This document shows, one piece after another, positions 1 through 7,366 of a stretch of 22,188 nt of DNA. The first letter of the stretch is position 1. The number at the start of each line of letters is the position of its first letter. Both the position numbers and the translations under genes were made by a program. The notes beneath the pieces were generated by a model. The model was given only the letters and a program-made list of their open reading frames with translations. It did no database searches and had not been told where the DNA came from. This DNA comes from an uncultured Haemophilus sp. (GTDB lineage Bacteria > Pseudomonadota > Gammaproteobacteria > Enterobacterales > Pasteurellaceae): the NCBI GenBank assembly GCA_902481695.1, contig CABSXY010000006.1, positions 1 to 22,188 of the forward strand, read 5' to 3'.

Positions 1-641
1 ATCGCTTTGTGCAGATTTTCTGGAGTCACCGCTTGTAATACATGATAAGTACCCGAAATTAAAGTCAGCGTGAGTAATACTTCTCCCATCGCAAATAAAC
101 AGAAGAAATGACGTTCTACCGCCATTAATGGTGGAATTGCTGGCGAAAATTGAATTTTACGCTTTTTCAAATTGCGATCTAACCAGACCAACTGAATCAC
201 ATAAAGCGTTGCAATAAAACAAACCGCATAGGTAAATAGCGACAAACCGATATGGAACAGCATCAATGTATTTTGATTAAGCATCTGAATGATATGGCTT
301 GATAAGAATGTCGCAAAGATCAAGCTAATAATCGAAAACGCATACACGATTGGTAAAACAAACCACATTGTGGAAACGAGAAACATGGAAAGCGTCGCCA
401 ATCCGGCAATAACTGCGCTCATTAAGGACGCGATTCCCATTAATGTAAAACGTTGCCCTGAGGCAAGATCCTCTAACAAAGGGAAGGTGCTGACAGCATG
501 CAAAATAATGGCTGCAAGTGCGGTCAGAAAAAACGGGATTTTACTTTGACTTAACTTCCCTTCCGATGAGTTCATCAAAAACGGGGCGATCAGCAATAGA
601 CTAAGAATGTAAAAAATAATCGAAAAAAGGGCAAACCACAT
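1..641 (-). CDS. ypjD: YpjD family inner membrane protein (cytochrome c assembly / CcsA-HemX-like), 3' end cut by window
   Basis: An open frame starts at the ATG at 641-639 and runs without a stop to position 1, giving 213 codons. The C-terminal part, probably about 50 residues judging from E. coli YpjD, lies outside. The protein is very hydrophobic, with several membrane segments, starting MWFALFSIIFYILSLLL. It carries stretches I recognise from E. coli YpjD: LPIVYAF, HIGLSLFTYA and a PPLMAVER segment. YpjD belongs to the cytochrome c assembly / HemX-like membrane family; its exact role is not settled. A purine-rich AAGAGAA lies just upstream of the ATG. The gene is divergent from ffh, the same pairing as in E. 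coli, which supports the assignment. No link to the ccm operon further along can be shown from the sequence. Confidence 0.9.
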   Translation of the reverse strand, partial: MWFALFSIIFYILSLLLIAPFLMNSSEGKLSQSKIPFFLTALAAIILHAVSTFPLLEDLASGQRFTLMGIASLMSAVIAGLATLSMFLVSTMWFVLPIVYAFSIISLIFATFLSSHIIQMLNQNTLMLFHIGLSLFTYAVCFIATLYVIQLVWLDRNLKKRKIQFSPAIPPLMAVERHFFCLFAMGEVLLTLTLISGTYHVLQAVTPENLHKA

Positions 642-740
642 AATGCGTTCTCTTTACTAGGAATTATTCTTATTTTAACGGATCTTTTCTCTAGATCGCC
701 ATAATTTTATTTGAAATGATGAAAAACGCCCAAATTTCGG

Positions 741-746
741 TATAAT
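741..746 (+). promoter_or_regulatory. Probable -10 element of ffh
   Basis: A perfect TATAAT lies 34 bases before the ffh ATG, in the 139-base gap between the divergent ypjD and ffh. I see no good -35 hexamer at 16-18 bases spacing, so the promoter call rests on the -10 alone. Confidence 0.45.
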
Positions 747-780
747 CACGGCAATTTTTTAAGAAAAAACAGGATTTAAA

Positions 781-2172
781 ATGTTTGAGAATTTATCGGA
801 TCGCCTTTCCAAAACACTACGTAACATTAGCGGTAAAGGGCGTTTAACTGAAGATAATATTAAAGAAACCCTACGCGAAGTTCGTATGGCGTTATTAGAA
901 GCTGACGTTGCGTTGCCTGTCGTACGTGAATTTATCGCTAAAGTAAAAGAAAGCGCGCTAGGCGAAGAAGTCAATAAAAGCTTAACACCAGGCCAAGAGT
1001 TCTTAAAAATCGTTCAACGTGAACTCGAAAAAGCCATGGGTGAAGCCAATGAAAGCTTAAACCTGGCGACACAGCCACCTGCAGTTATTTTAATGGCGGG
1101 TTTGCAAGGTGCGGGTAAAACCACCAGCGTGGGTAAATTAGCGAAATTCTTACGCGAACGTCATAAAAAGAAAGTGCTTGTAGTCTCTGCCGACGTATAT
1201 CGTCCTGCGGCGATCAAACAGCTTGAAACCTTAGCACAATCTGTTGGCGTGGATTTCTTCTCATCTGATGTTAAACAAAAACCGGTAGAGATTGCCAAAG
1301 CGGCACTTGCCGACGCTAAACTCAAATTCTACGATGTGTTAATTGTGGATACGGCAGGTCGCTTACACGTTGATAGCGAGATGATGGATGAAATCAAGCA
1401 AGTTCATGCGACATTAAATCCAATTGAAACGCTTTTCACGGTTGATGCGATGACTGGTCAAGATGCGGCAAATACAGCAAAAGCCTTCAATGAAGCCTTA
1501 CCACTTACTGGAGTTATCTTAACCAAAGTGGATGGTGATGCACGTGGCGGTGCGGCTTTATCTATCCGTCAAATCACCGGCAAACCGATTAAATTCCTTG
1601 GTGTGGGTGAAAAAACAGAAGCCCTCGAGCCATTCCATCCTGATCGTGTAGCATCCCGTATTTTAGGCATGGGTGATGTGCTTTCCCTTATCGAAGATCT
1701 TGAACGTTCTGTGGATCGCGAAAAAGCGGAAAAAATGGCACAGAAATTCAAGAAAGGCGATGATTTCACCTTGGACGATTTCCGTGAACAGCTCCGTGAA
1801 ATGAAAAAAATGGGCGGCATGATGTCAATGCTTGAAAAATTACCCGGTGCGAAAAACTTACCGGATCATGTCAAAAATCAAGTAGATGACAAAATGTTTA
1901 TCAAAATGGAAGCCATCATTAATTCCATGACCTTAAAAGAACGTGCCAATCCAGATATTATCAAAGGATCTCGCCGTCGTCGTATTGCATTAGGTTCCGG
2001 CACACAAGTTCAAGATGTAAATAAGTTGCTGAAACAATTTGACGAAATGCAACGTATGATGAAGAAAATGCGTAAAGGCGGAATGGCGAAAATGATGCGC
2101 GGCATGCAAGGCTTAATGGGCGGAGGCGGCTTAGGTGGCCTTGGCGGTTTAGGCGGCATGTTTAAACGTTAA
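781..2172 (+). CDS. ffh: Signal recognition particle protein Ffh (SRP54 GTPase)
   Basis: The protein part of the bacterial signal recognition particle binds signal sequences of nascent membrane proteins together with 4.5S RNA and delivers ribosomes to FtsY. The 463 residues fit the family. An N-terminal helical domain (about 1-95) is followed by the GTPase domain, with GLQGAGKT at 107-114, DTAGR at 190-194 and TKVDGD at 248-253. A methionine-rich M domain follows (about 300-445), containing a GSRRRRIALGSG segment typical of the RNA-binding helix-turn-helix. It ends in a flexible Gly/Met-rich tail, where GG-LGGLGGLGGM reads as a short repeat. An AGGA precedes the ATG. The gene appears monocistronic: a strong terminator follows within about 20 bases. 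Confidence 0.98.
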   Translation: MFENLSDRLSKTLRNISGKGRLTEDNIKETLREVRMALLEADVALPVVREFIAKVKESALGEEVNKSLTPGQEFLKIVQRELEKAMGEANESLNLATQPPAVILMAGLQGAGKTTSVGKLAKFLRERHKKKVLVVSADVYRPAAIKQLETLAQSVGVDFFSSDVKQKPVEIAKAALADAKLKFYDVLIVDTAGRLHVDSEMMDEIKQVHATLNPIETLFTVDAMTGQDAANTAKAFNEALPLTGVILTKVDGDARGGAALSIRQITGKPIKFLGVGEKTEALEPFHPDRVASRILGMGDVLSLIEDLERSVDREKAEKMAQKFKKGDDFTLDDFREQLREMKKMGGMMSMLEKLPGAKNLPDHVKNQVDDKMFIKMEAIINSMTLKERANPDIIKGSRRRRIALGSGTQVQDVNKLLKQFDEMQRMMKKMRKGGMAKMMRGMQGLMGGGGLGGLGGLGGMFKR

Positions 2173-2187
2173 TCCCCCTCTTCAAAT

Positions 2188-2229
2188 AAAATGCGGTCAA
2201 AAATCAATAGGTTTTTGGCCGCATTTTTT
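2188..2229 (+). terminator. Rho-independent terminator of ffh, containing a near-USS
   Basis: Bases 2188-2203 pair with 2212-2227 over 16 bp (one G-U), with an 8-base loop and a T run. The left arm contains AAATGCGGT, one base off the Haemophilus uptake core AAGTGCGGT, so the stem looks built around a degenerate uptake sequence. Confidence 0.88.
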
Positions 2230-2311
2230 ATCTTTTTAGTTAGCACCTCCCATTACCCGATTAAATTACTCAGTTTTTGGTAATATTTTCATCAATCGAT
2301 AGCCGATATAA

Positions 2312-2340
2312 TTGCTCAAGTATTTTACTTAGCGTAAAAT
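2312..2340 (+). promoter_or_regulatory. Candidate norB promoter with overlapping operator-like inverted repeat
   Basis: TTGCTC at 2312-2317 and TAAAAT at 2335-2340 are separated by 17 bases, giving a weak -35 and a good -10. A perfect 7-bp inverted repeat, ATTTTAC-N5-GTAAAAT (2322-2340), covers the spacer and the -10, the position of a repressor site. A TATAAT at 2307-2312 is an alternative -10 without a good -35; the repeat would then lie just downstream of its start point. The regulator is not identifiable from sequence. An NO-responsive repressor such as NsrR is an inference from the downstream gene. Confidence 0.45.
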
Positions 2341-2346
2341 CTAGCT

Positions 2347-2381
2347 CTTGATGGATATTCTCGGAATAACTAGCCATCAAG
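2347..2381 (+). promoter_or_regulatory. Nested inverted repeat in the norB leader
   Basis: CTTGATGG (2347-2354) pairs with CCATCAAG (2374-2381). Inside it TATTC-TCG-GAATA (2356-2368) forms a second stem, so the whole could fold as a hairpin with an asymmetric internal loop, ending 34 bases before the norB ATG. There is no T run, so it is not a terminator. It may be an RNA structure or a pair of protein half-sites. Confidence 0.5.
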
Positions 2382-2415
2382 GCATCGTATTTTCTAATAA
2401 TCTAGGAGTGATAAA

Positions 2416-4659
2416 ATGGGACAGTATAAAAAGTTCTGGTACCTATTAGTCGCCGTATTGATTGGGGCATTCTCCATTCTCGGCTACTACGGGTTCGAAG
2501 TTTATCGTGAAGCACCACCAATTCCGCAACAATATGTTTCTGAATCTGGCGAAAAAGTGATTACTCACGATGATATTTTACATGGTCAAACCGCTTGGCA
2601 AACCACTGGTGGTATGCAAGTGGGGTCGGTTTGGGGTCACGGTGCATACCAAGCACCAGACTGGACGGCAGATTGGCTTCACCGTGAATTAACTAACTGG
2701 TTGGACATTACAGCGAATCAAGAGTTCGGTAAAAACTTTGCAGATTTAAATGATGAACAACAAACGTTATTAAAAGCGCGTTTAACCAAAGAATATCGCA
2801 GCAGCAAAGTTGAAAATGGTACCGTTGTGCTTTCAAATACCCGTTTAGCGGCAATGGAAAAAACTGCGCAATACTACATCTCTTTATACGGTGACGATCC
2901 AGCAACCAAAGTGACTCGTGAACACTTTGCGATGAAGGATAATACCCTTCCTGATTTACAAGCTCGTAAAGACTTAGCTAAATTCTTCTTCTGGACCGCG
3001 TGGACTGCCTCTGCTGAACGACCAAATACTCACGCAAGTTACACCAACAACTGGCCACACGAGCCGTTAATTAATAACGTGCCAACACCAGAAAACGTCA
3101 TTTGGTCTATTGCGAGTGTGGTATTCCTCATTGCAGGTATTGGTTTCGTAGTATGGATTTGGTCATTCAAAAAACGTGAAGATGAAAAAGAACCGCCTAC
3201 ACCTGAGTTCGATCCGCTCACAAAATTACAACTAACCCCTTCTCAACGTTCATTAGGTAAATACCTCTTCACTGTGCTTGCACTTTTCCTCTTGCAAGTC
3301 ACATTAGGTGCAGTTGTTGCACACTACACGGTTGAAGGTCAGGAATTCTATGGTATTGATATTTCTCAATACTTCCCGTATTCATTAGTGCGTACATGGC
3401 ATATTCAAGCTGCCTTATTCTGGATTGCAATGGCATTCTTAGCCGGTGGTTTATTCCTTGCACCAATCATTAATGGCGGTAAAGATCCGAAATTCCAAAA
3501 ATTGGGTGTGGATGTTCTCTACTGGGCATTAGTGGTATTGGTGGTAGGCTCATTCACTGGTAGCTACTTAGCTATTGCTCATATTCTTCCTGAAGAATGG
3601 AGCTTTATGTTCGGTCACCAAGGCTATGAATTCATTGACTTAGGTCGTTTCTGGCAAGCGGTGAAATTCGCAGGTATCTTATTCTGGTTAGTCTTAATGC
3701 TTCGCGGTACAGTGAACGCATTCAAACAACCAGGAGACAAAAACTTATTAGCGTTATTCTTCGCTTCCGTCATTGCAATCGGCTTATTCTATGGCCCTGC
3801 ATTATTCTACGGTGAGCACACTCACATTTCTGTGATGGAATACTGGCGTTGGTGGGTAGTTCACCTATGGGTAGAAGGCTTCTTCGAAGTATTCTCTGTA
3901 GCGGCACTCTCATTCATCTTCGTAAGTTTAGGTTTAGTTTCACGTCGTACTGCAACTGTGGCAACTATTACTGAAGCAGCGTTATTCTTAATCGGTGGTA
4001 TCCCTGGTACTTTCCACCACTTATACTTCGCTGGTGCAACCACACCAATTATCGCAGTAGGTGCGTCATTCTCTGCACTTGAAGTGGTTCCATTAGTGTT
4101 ATTAGGTCATGAAGCTTGGGAACACTGGGCAATGAAACAAAAAGCACCTTGGATGGAACGCTTAAAATGGCCTCTTTACTGCTTCGTTGCTGTGGCATTC
4201 TGGAATATGTTAGGTGCTGGCGTATTTGGTTTCTTAATCAACCCACCAATTTCGCTTTATTATATCCAAGGCTTGAACACCACTGCCGTTCATGCTCACG
4301 CTGCATTATTCGGTGTATACGGTTTCTTAGCATTAGGCTTCGTTTTCTTAATCGCGCGTTATTTACGCCCAGATACACCATTTAACGACAAGTTAATGAA
4401 ATGGGGCTTCTGGTTATTAAATGGCGGTTTAGTATTAATGATCGTATCAAGCTTACTACCAATCGGTGTTATTCAAGGTTATGCAAGTATCTCTGAAGGC
4501 TTATGGTATGCACGTAGTGAAGAATTTATGCAACAACCTCTATTCGATACCCTACGTTGGGTTCGTTTCGGTGGCGACGTTGTCTTCATCTTCGGTGCAC
4601 TCGCTTTCTTCTGGCAAATCTTTACGATGGTATTCTTTAAACCGAAAAAAGCAGCATAA
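2416..4659 (+). CDS. norB: Quinol-dependent nitric oxide reductase (qNOR), NorB
   Basis: This inner-membrane enzyme reduces 2 NO to N2O with electrons from quinol. At 747 residues it matches the long, single-subunit qNOR type rather than the shorter cytochrome c-dependent NorB. An N-terminal membrane helix (8-26) is followed by a roughly 200-residue periplasmic domain replacing NorC. The heme-copper-oxidase-like core then spans about 12 further helices. Conserved metal ligands are visible: H329 (WHIQAALFW), H483 and E487 (VVHLWVEG), H534-H535 (GTFHHLYF), and H626 and H628 (HAHAALFG). AGGAG lies 8 bases before the ATG. No norC or accessory genes adjoin it, and terminators on both sides make it a stand-alone unit. 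It needs no CcmA-I products, since qNOR carries b hemes. The likely role is NO detoxification or anaerobic NO respiration. Confidence 0.97.
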   Translation: MGQYKKFWYLLVAVLIGAFSILGYYGFEVYREAPPIPQQYVSESGEKVITHDDILHGQTAWQTTGGMQVGSVWGHGAYQAPDWTADWLHRELTNWLDITANQEFGKNFADLNDEQQTLLKARLTKEYRSSKVENGTVVLSNTRLAAMEKTAQYYISLYGDDPATKVTREHFAMKDNTLPDLQARKDLAKFFFWTAWTASAERPNTHASYTNNWPHEPLINNVPTPENVIWSIASVVFLIAGIGFVVWIWSFKKREDEKEPPTPEFDPLTKLQLTPSQRSLGKYLFTVLALFLLQVTLGAVVAHYTVEGQEFYGIDISQYFPYSLVRTWHIQAALFWIAMAFLAGGLFLAPIINGGKDPKFQKLGVDVLYWALVVLVVGSFTGSYLAIAHILPEEWSFMFGHQGYEFIDLGRFWQAVKFAGILFWLVLMLRGTVNAFKQPGDKNLLALFFASVIAIGLFYGPALFYGEHTHISVMEYWRWWVVHLWVEGFFEVFSVAALSFIFVSLGLVSRRTATVATITEAALFLIGGIPGTFHHLYFAGATTPIIAVGASFSALEVVPLVLLGHEAWEHWAMKQKAPWMERLKWPLYCFVAVAFWNMLGAGVFGFLINPPISLYYIQGLNTTAVHAHAALFGVYGFLALGFVFLIARYLRPDTPFNDKLMKWGFWLLNGGLVLMIVSSLLPIGVIQGYASISEGLWYARSEEFMQQPLFDTLRWVRFGGDVVFIFGALAFFWQIFTMVFFKPKKAA

Positions 4660-4677
4660 TTAAATTTATGAGTATGC

Positions 4678-4708
4678 AAAAGCGGCTAAGTAATTAGCCG
4701 CTTTTTAT
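4678..4708 (+). terminator. Rho-independent terminator of norB
   Basis: Bases 4678-4688 (AAAAGCGGCTA) pair perfectly with 4695-4705 around a 6-base loop and lead into a T-rich tail, 18 bases after the norB stop. Confidence 0.92.
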
Positions 4709-4741
4709 TTGTGAAAAATTCGTTAAATTTCTAACCGCATT

Positions 4742-4781
4742 TTGATCTTCATCAAATCATTTACCTTCTTTTAAGTATGAT
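4742..4781 (+). promoter_or_regulatory. FNR-activated promoter: perfect FNR box plus -10
   Basis: TTGATCTTCATCAA at 4742-4755 matches the FNR consensus TTGAT-N4-ATCAA at all ten defined bases. A TATGAT at 4776-4781 (five of six -10 matches) puts the box centre roughly 40 bases before the expected start point near 4788-4790. That is the class II activating position. The only downstream plus-strand gene before upp is the 112-residue orphan at 4842. Site quality is seen in the sequence; activation by FNR is inferred. Confidence 0.7.
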
Positions 4782-4841
4782 TAAATTTGTCTTTAGATCT
4801 ATACTTTCCACACTTTTCAACTTTTCTTATAACATTTCAAC

Positions 4842-5180
4842 ATGAGTGACAATCCGTTCAATGCTAGCTGGTCATCAAAAGGCAATACACTATGTCTTGG
4901 TCACTGGGATATTACTTATCTTGGTTTACCTGTGGTACTGCCAATTGAACGCCATGATAAAGATATGGGAACAAATAATATTTATAATTTTATCGACCCT
5001 GAAGATGAGCTCTATCGAGAAGGATTGATGGAAGATGATTGGATTGTGGAAAATATCGATTGGCTTTCCGATGTCTTTATTGAGCATAATATTCCCTTAG
5101 AAGAAGAAACCATGCGAGCATTCTATCAAGCGGTGAATAAGGAAGATTGGCGCTGTGGGAGCTGTGGTGGATGTATTTAA
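4842..5180 (+). CDS. Unrecognised small acidic protein with C-terminal CGSCGGC motif
   Basis: The frame encodes 112 residues that I cannot assign to a family. It has no signal peptide or membrane segment, so it is probably cytosolic. It is strongly acidic in the second half (DPEDE, EDDW, EEET) and rich in tryptophan. The last residues, CGSCGGCI, hold three cysteines spaced C-x2-C-x2-C, suggesting metal or iron-sulfur binding or thiol chemistry; a fourth cysteine sits near residue 18. No clear Shine-Dalgarno sequence precedes the ATG, but the frame is open, has protein-like composition, and lies behind a perfect FNR box and a -10. It sits alone between the norB terminator and upp. Function unknown; an anaerobically induced redox or metal role is only an inference. 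Confidence 0.78.
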   Translation: MSDNPFNASWSSKGNTLCLGHWDITYLGLPVVLPIERHDKDMGTNNIYNFIDPEDELYREGLMEDDWIVENIDWLSDVFIEHNIPLEEETMRAFYQAVNKEDWRCGSCGGCI

Positions 5181-5185
5181 TAGCA

Positions 5186-5194
5186 AAGTGCGGT
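5186..5194 (+). repeat. DNA uptake signal sequence (intergenic)
   Basis: Perfect AAGTGCGGT followed by TCAATTTT, an A/T-rich flank as in Hin-type uptake sequences; six bases after the stop of the 112-residue gene. Confidence 0.93.
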
Positions 5195-5257
5195 CAATTT
5201 TATCTCCGTTTTTATACCGAACTGTCATAATAAAAACACTAGGAAATTCAATATTTC

Positions 5258-5268
5258 TGATATAGAAT
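5258..5268 (+). promoter_or_regulatory. Possible upp -10 region
   Basis: TGATATAGAAT contains TAGAAT (five of six -10 bases) at 5263-5268, 33 bases before the upp ATG. No convincing -35 is visible, and no terminator separates upp from the upstream orphan gene, so read-through from 4781 is possible too. Confidence 0.3.
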
Positions 5269-5300
5269 TCTTCGATTTGTTTTTTAAAAGGGAGAAAAAA

Positions 5301-5927
5301 ATGAAACTCGTTGAAGTTAAACATCCGCTTGTTAAACATAAATTAGGCGTGATGCGCGAAGCTGATATTGATACCAAAAAATTCCGTGAACTCGCCACTG
5401 AAGTAGGTAGCTTACTCACCTATGAAGCCACTGCCGACCTTGAAACAGAAAAAGTGATTATTGAAGGTTGGAATGGCCCAGTTGAAATTGAACGTATCAA
5501 AGGTAAAAAAGTCACTGTTGTACCAATTTTACGTGCGGGTCTTGGTATGATGGACGGTGTATTAGAACACGTTCCAAGCGCTCGTATCAGTGTAGTCGGG
5601 ATTTATCGTAATGAAGAAACTCTTGAACCCGTTCCTTATTTCCAAAAACTCGCGAGCGATTTAGAAGAACGTTTAGCTATCGTTGTAGACCCAATGCTTG
5701 CAACGGGTGGTTCAATGATCTCTACAATTGATCTATTAAAAGCAAAAGGTTGCCAACATATCAAAGTATTAGTGTTAGTGGCAGCGCCAGAAGGTATTAA
5801 AGCATTAGAAAAAGCACATCCGGATATCGAGCTTTATTGTGCATCTATTGATGATCACTTAAATGAACAAGGCTACATCATTCCAGGCTTGGGTGATGCA
5901 GGCGATAAGATTTTTGGGACGAAATAA
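5301..5927 (+). CDS. upp: Uracil phosphoribosyltransferase
   Basis: Upp joins uracil and PRPP to make UMP, the pyrimidine salvage step, in the cytosol. The 208-residue length is that of the family. The PRPP-binding loop is DPMLATGGS at 130-138, with VPILRAGLGM at 74-83. The C terminus (YIIPGLGDAGDKIFGT) is the conserved uracil-binding end. The start at 5301 was chosen because GGGAG (5290-5294) is well spaced from it and the protein then begins MKLVEV as in relatives; an ATG eight codons earlier would place the ribosome site inside the gene. A terminator follows, then uraA: uptake and salvage of uracil are adjacent, as in E. coli. Confidence 0.98.
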   Translation: MKLVEVKHPLVKHKLGVMREADIDTKKFRELATEVGSLLTYEATADLETEKVIIEGWNGPVEIERIKGKKVTVVPILRAGLGMMDGVLEHVPSARISVVGIYRNEETLEPVPYFQKLASDLEERLAIVVDPMLATGGSMISTIDLLKAKGCQHIKVLVLVAAPEGIKALEKAHPDIELYCASIDDHLNEQGYIIPGLGDAGDKIFGTK

Positions 5928-5939
5928 TTCCCTTTTAAT

Positions 5940-5966
5940 AAGACGGCATTTATGGCCGTCTTTTTT
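5940..5966 (+). terminator. Rho-independent terminator after upp
   Basis: AAGACGGC (5940-5947) pairs with GCCGTCTT (5955-5962) around a 7-base loop, followed by T's to 5966. It partly or wholly separates upp from uraA, unlike the simple two-gene operon picture. Confidence 0.92.
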
Positions 5967-6007
5967 CCGTGCGTGAAAACACAAAAGCTAAAAAAGCATT
6001 AAAACCG

Positions 6008-6016
6008 ACCGCACTT
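6008..6016 (-). repeat. DNA uptake signal sequence (intergenic)
   Basis: ACCGCACTT between the upp terminator and uraA, 31 bases before the uraA start. Confidence 0.93.
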
Positions 6017-6047
6017 TCAGTTAATTCAAACCGAGAGTTGAAACTAA

Positions 6048-7295
6048 ATGAGTAATCAAACTACAACCGCACCTGTTGAGGTGCAAAGCATGGGCAAACA
6101 AGCGTTTGTCGGTTTACAGATGTTATTTGTGGCCTTTGGCGCCTTAGTATTAGTCCCCTTAATCACCGGATTAAATTCTAATACAGCCCTTCTAACCGCA
6201 GGTATCGGTACACTACTTTTCCAACTTTGTACCGGTAAACAGGTTCCGATTTTCTTAGCCTCCTCTTTTGCCTTTATTGCGCCTATTCAATATGGCGTAC
6301 AAACTTGGGGTATTCCAACCACAATGGGTGGACTTGCTTGCGCAGGTTTCGTCTATTTCGCACTGTCAACCTTAGTGAAATTACGCGGCAGTGCTGCACT
6401 CGAACGAATCTTCCCGCCTGTTGTTGTGGGGCCCGTAATTATCATTATTGGTATGGGACTTGCACCAGTTGCTGTTGATATGGCATTAGGTAAAAACAGT
6501 GCATACAGCTATGAGCATTCGGTATTAGTTTCGATGATTACCTTGGTCACCACCCTTTCTGTTGCGGTGTTTGCTAAGGGAATGATGAAACTGATTCCAA
6601 TTATGTTTGGTATCGTTGCTGGCTATGTGGTTTGTTTATTCCTAGGATTAATTAATTTCCAACCTGTTTTAGATGCAAAATGGTTTGAATTACCTGAGTT
6701 AACCAAACCAGAATTTAATTTAGAAGCGATTCTTTATATGCTACCAATTGCTATCGCACCAGCCGTTGAACACGTGGGTGGTATTATGGCAATCAGTTCT
6801 GTAACAGGTAAAGATTTCCTTAAAAAACCAGGCTTACATCGCACCTTATTAGGCGATGGTGTGGCAACTGCTGCAGCATCATTAGTTGGTGGTCCACCGA
6901 ATACTACTTATGCAGAAGTAACCGGTGCAGTCATGCTAACTCGTAACTTCAATCCAAACATTATGACCTGGGCTGCGGTATGGGCAATTGCAATTTCCTT
7001 CTGTGGTAAAGTAGGCGCATTCCTTTCTACTATCCCAACCATCGTAATGGGTGGCATTATGATGTTAGTATTCGGTTCGATTGCCGTTGTCGGGATGAGC
7101 ACCTTAATTAAAGGTAAAGTAGATGTGACCGAACCTCGTAATCTTTGCATTATTTCTGTAGTCATGACGTTCGGGATCGGGAATATGTTTGTCAACGTCG
7201 GCGATGTTGTTTCCCTGAAAGGGATTAGCCTTTGTGCCATCGTTGCCATTGTGCTGAACTTGATTTTGCCAAAAGCAAAAAATGAAGTAGAATAA
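6048..7295 (+). CDS. uraA: Uracil permease (uracil:H+ symporter)
   Basis: The inner-membrane NCS2 / nucleobase-ascorbate transporter family protein imports uracil, which Upp then converts to UMP. The 415 residues are almost entirely hydrophobic, in line with a 14-helix fold. The substrate-site glutamates are in the expected places: E241 in AVEHVGGIMAISSVTGKD and E290 in GGPPNTTYAEVTGAV, both at the same numbers as in E. coli UraA. A GAGAG lies 15 bases before the ATG, a somewhat long spacing. An uptake sequence and a short unstructured leader separate it from the upp terminator. A terminator follows directly, before hda. Confidence 0.97.
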   Translation: MSNQTTTAPVEVQSMGKQAFVGLQMLFVAFGALVLVPLITGLNSNTALLTAGIGTLLFQLCTGKQVPIFLASSFAFIAPIQYGVQTWGIPTTMGGLACAGFVYFALSTLVKLRGSAALERIFPPVVVGPVIIIIGMGLAPVAVDMALGKNSAYSYEHSVLVSMITLVTTLSVAVFAKGMMKLIPIMFGIVAGYVVCLFLGLINFQPVLDAKWFELPELTKPEFNLEAILYMLPIAIAPAVEHVGGIMAISSVTGKDFLKKPGLHRTLLGDGVATAAASLVGGPPNTTYAEVTGAVMLTRNFNPNIMTWAAVWAIAISFCGKVGAFLSTIPTIVMGGIMMLVFGSIAVVGMSTLIKGKVDVTEPRNLCIISVVMTFGIGNMFVNVGDVVSLKGISLCAIVAIVLNLILPKAKNEVE

Positions 7296-7308
7296 AACTT
7301 CCCAAACA

Positions 7309-7346
7309 AAAGGGTTAAATGAAAATTTAGCCCTTTCTTTTTTATT
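7309..7346 (+). terminator. Rho-independent terminator after uraA
   Basis: Bases 7309-7320 (AAAGGGTTAAAT) pair with 7325-7336 over 12 bp with one G-U and a GAAA loop, followed by a T-rich tail. It ends only about 20 bases before the hda start codon. Confidence 0.88.
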
Positions 7347-7366
7347 TTAAATCAACTCGTTAATCC

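Noticed and set aside
289..549. 86-codon plus-strand open frame
   Set aside because: It is antisense to the clearly recognisable ypjD frame.
2103..2169. Gly-rich repeat at the end of ffh as a mobile or satellite repeat
   Set aside because: Short GGLGGLGG tails are normal at the C terminus of Ffh.
2348..2380. TTGAT and ATCAA upstream of norB as an FNR box
   Set aside because: The half-sites are separated by 23 bases instead of 4, so this is not a normal FNR or DNR site; kept only as a hairpin.
5277..5300. Eight-codon extension of Upp
   Set aside because: The strong GGGAG ribosome site lies inside this extension and the family starts at MKLVEV.
6908..7309. 133-codon minus-strand open frame opposite uraA
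   Set aside because: It is a shadow of the uraA reading frame with no protein-like features or ribosome site; the same holds for the antisense frames over ffh, norB, ccmF and hisS.
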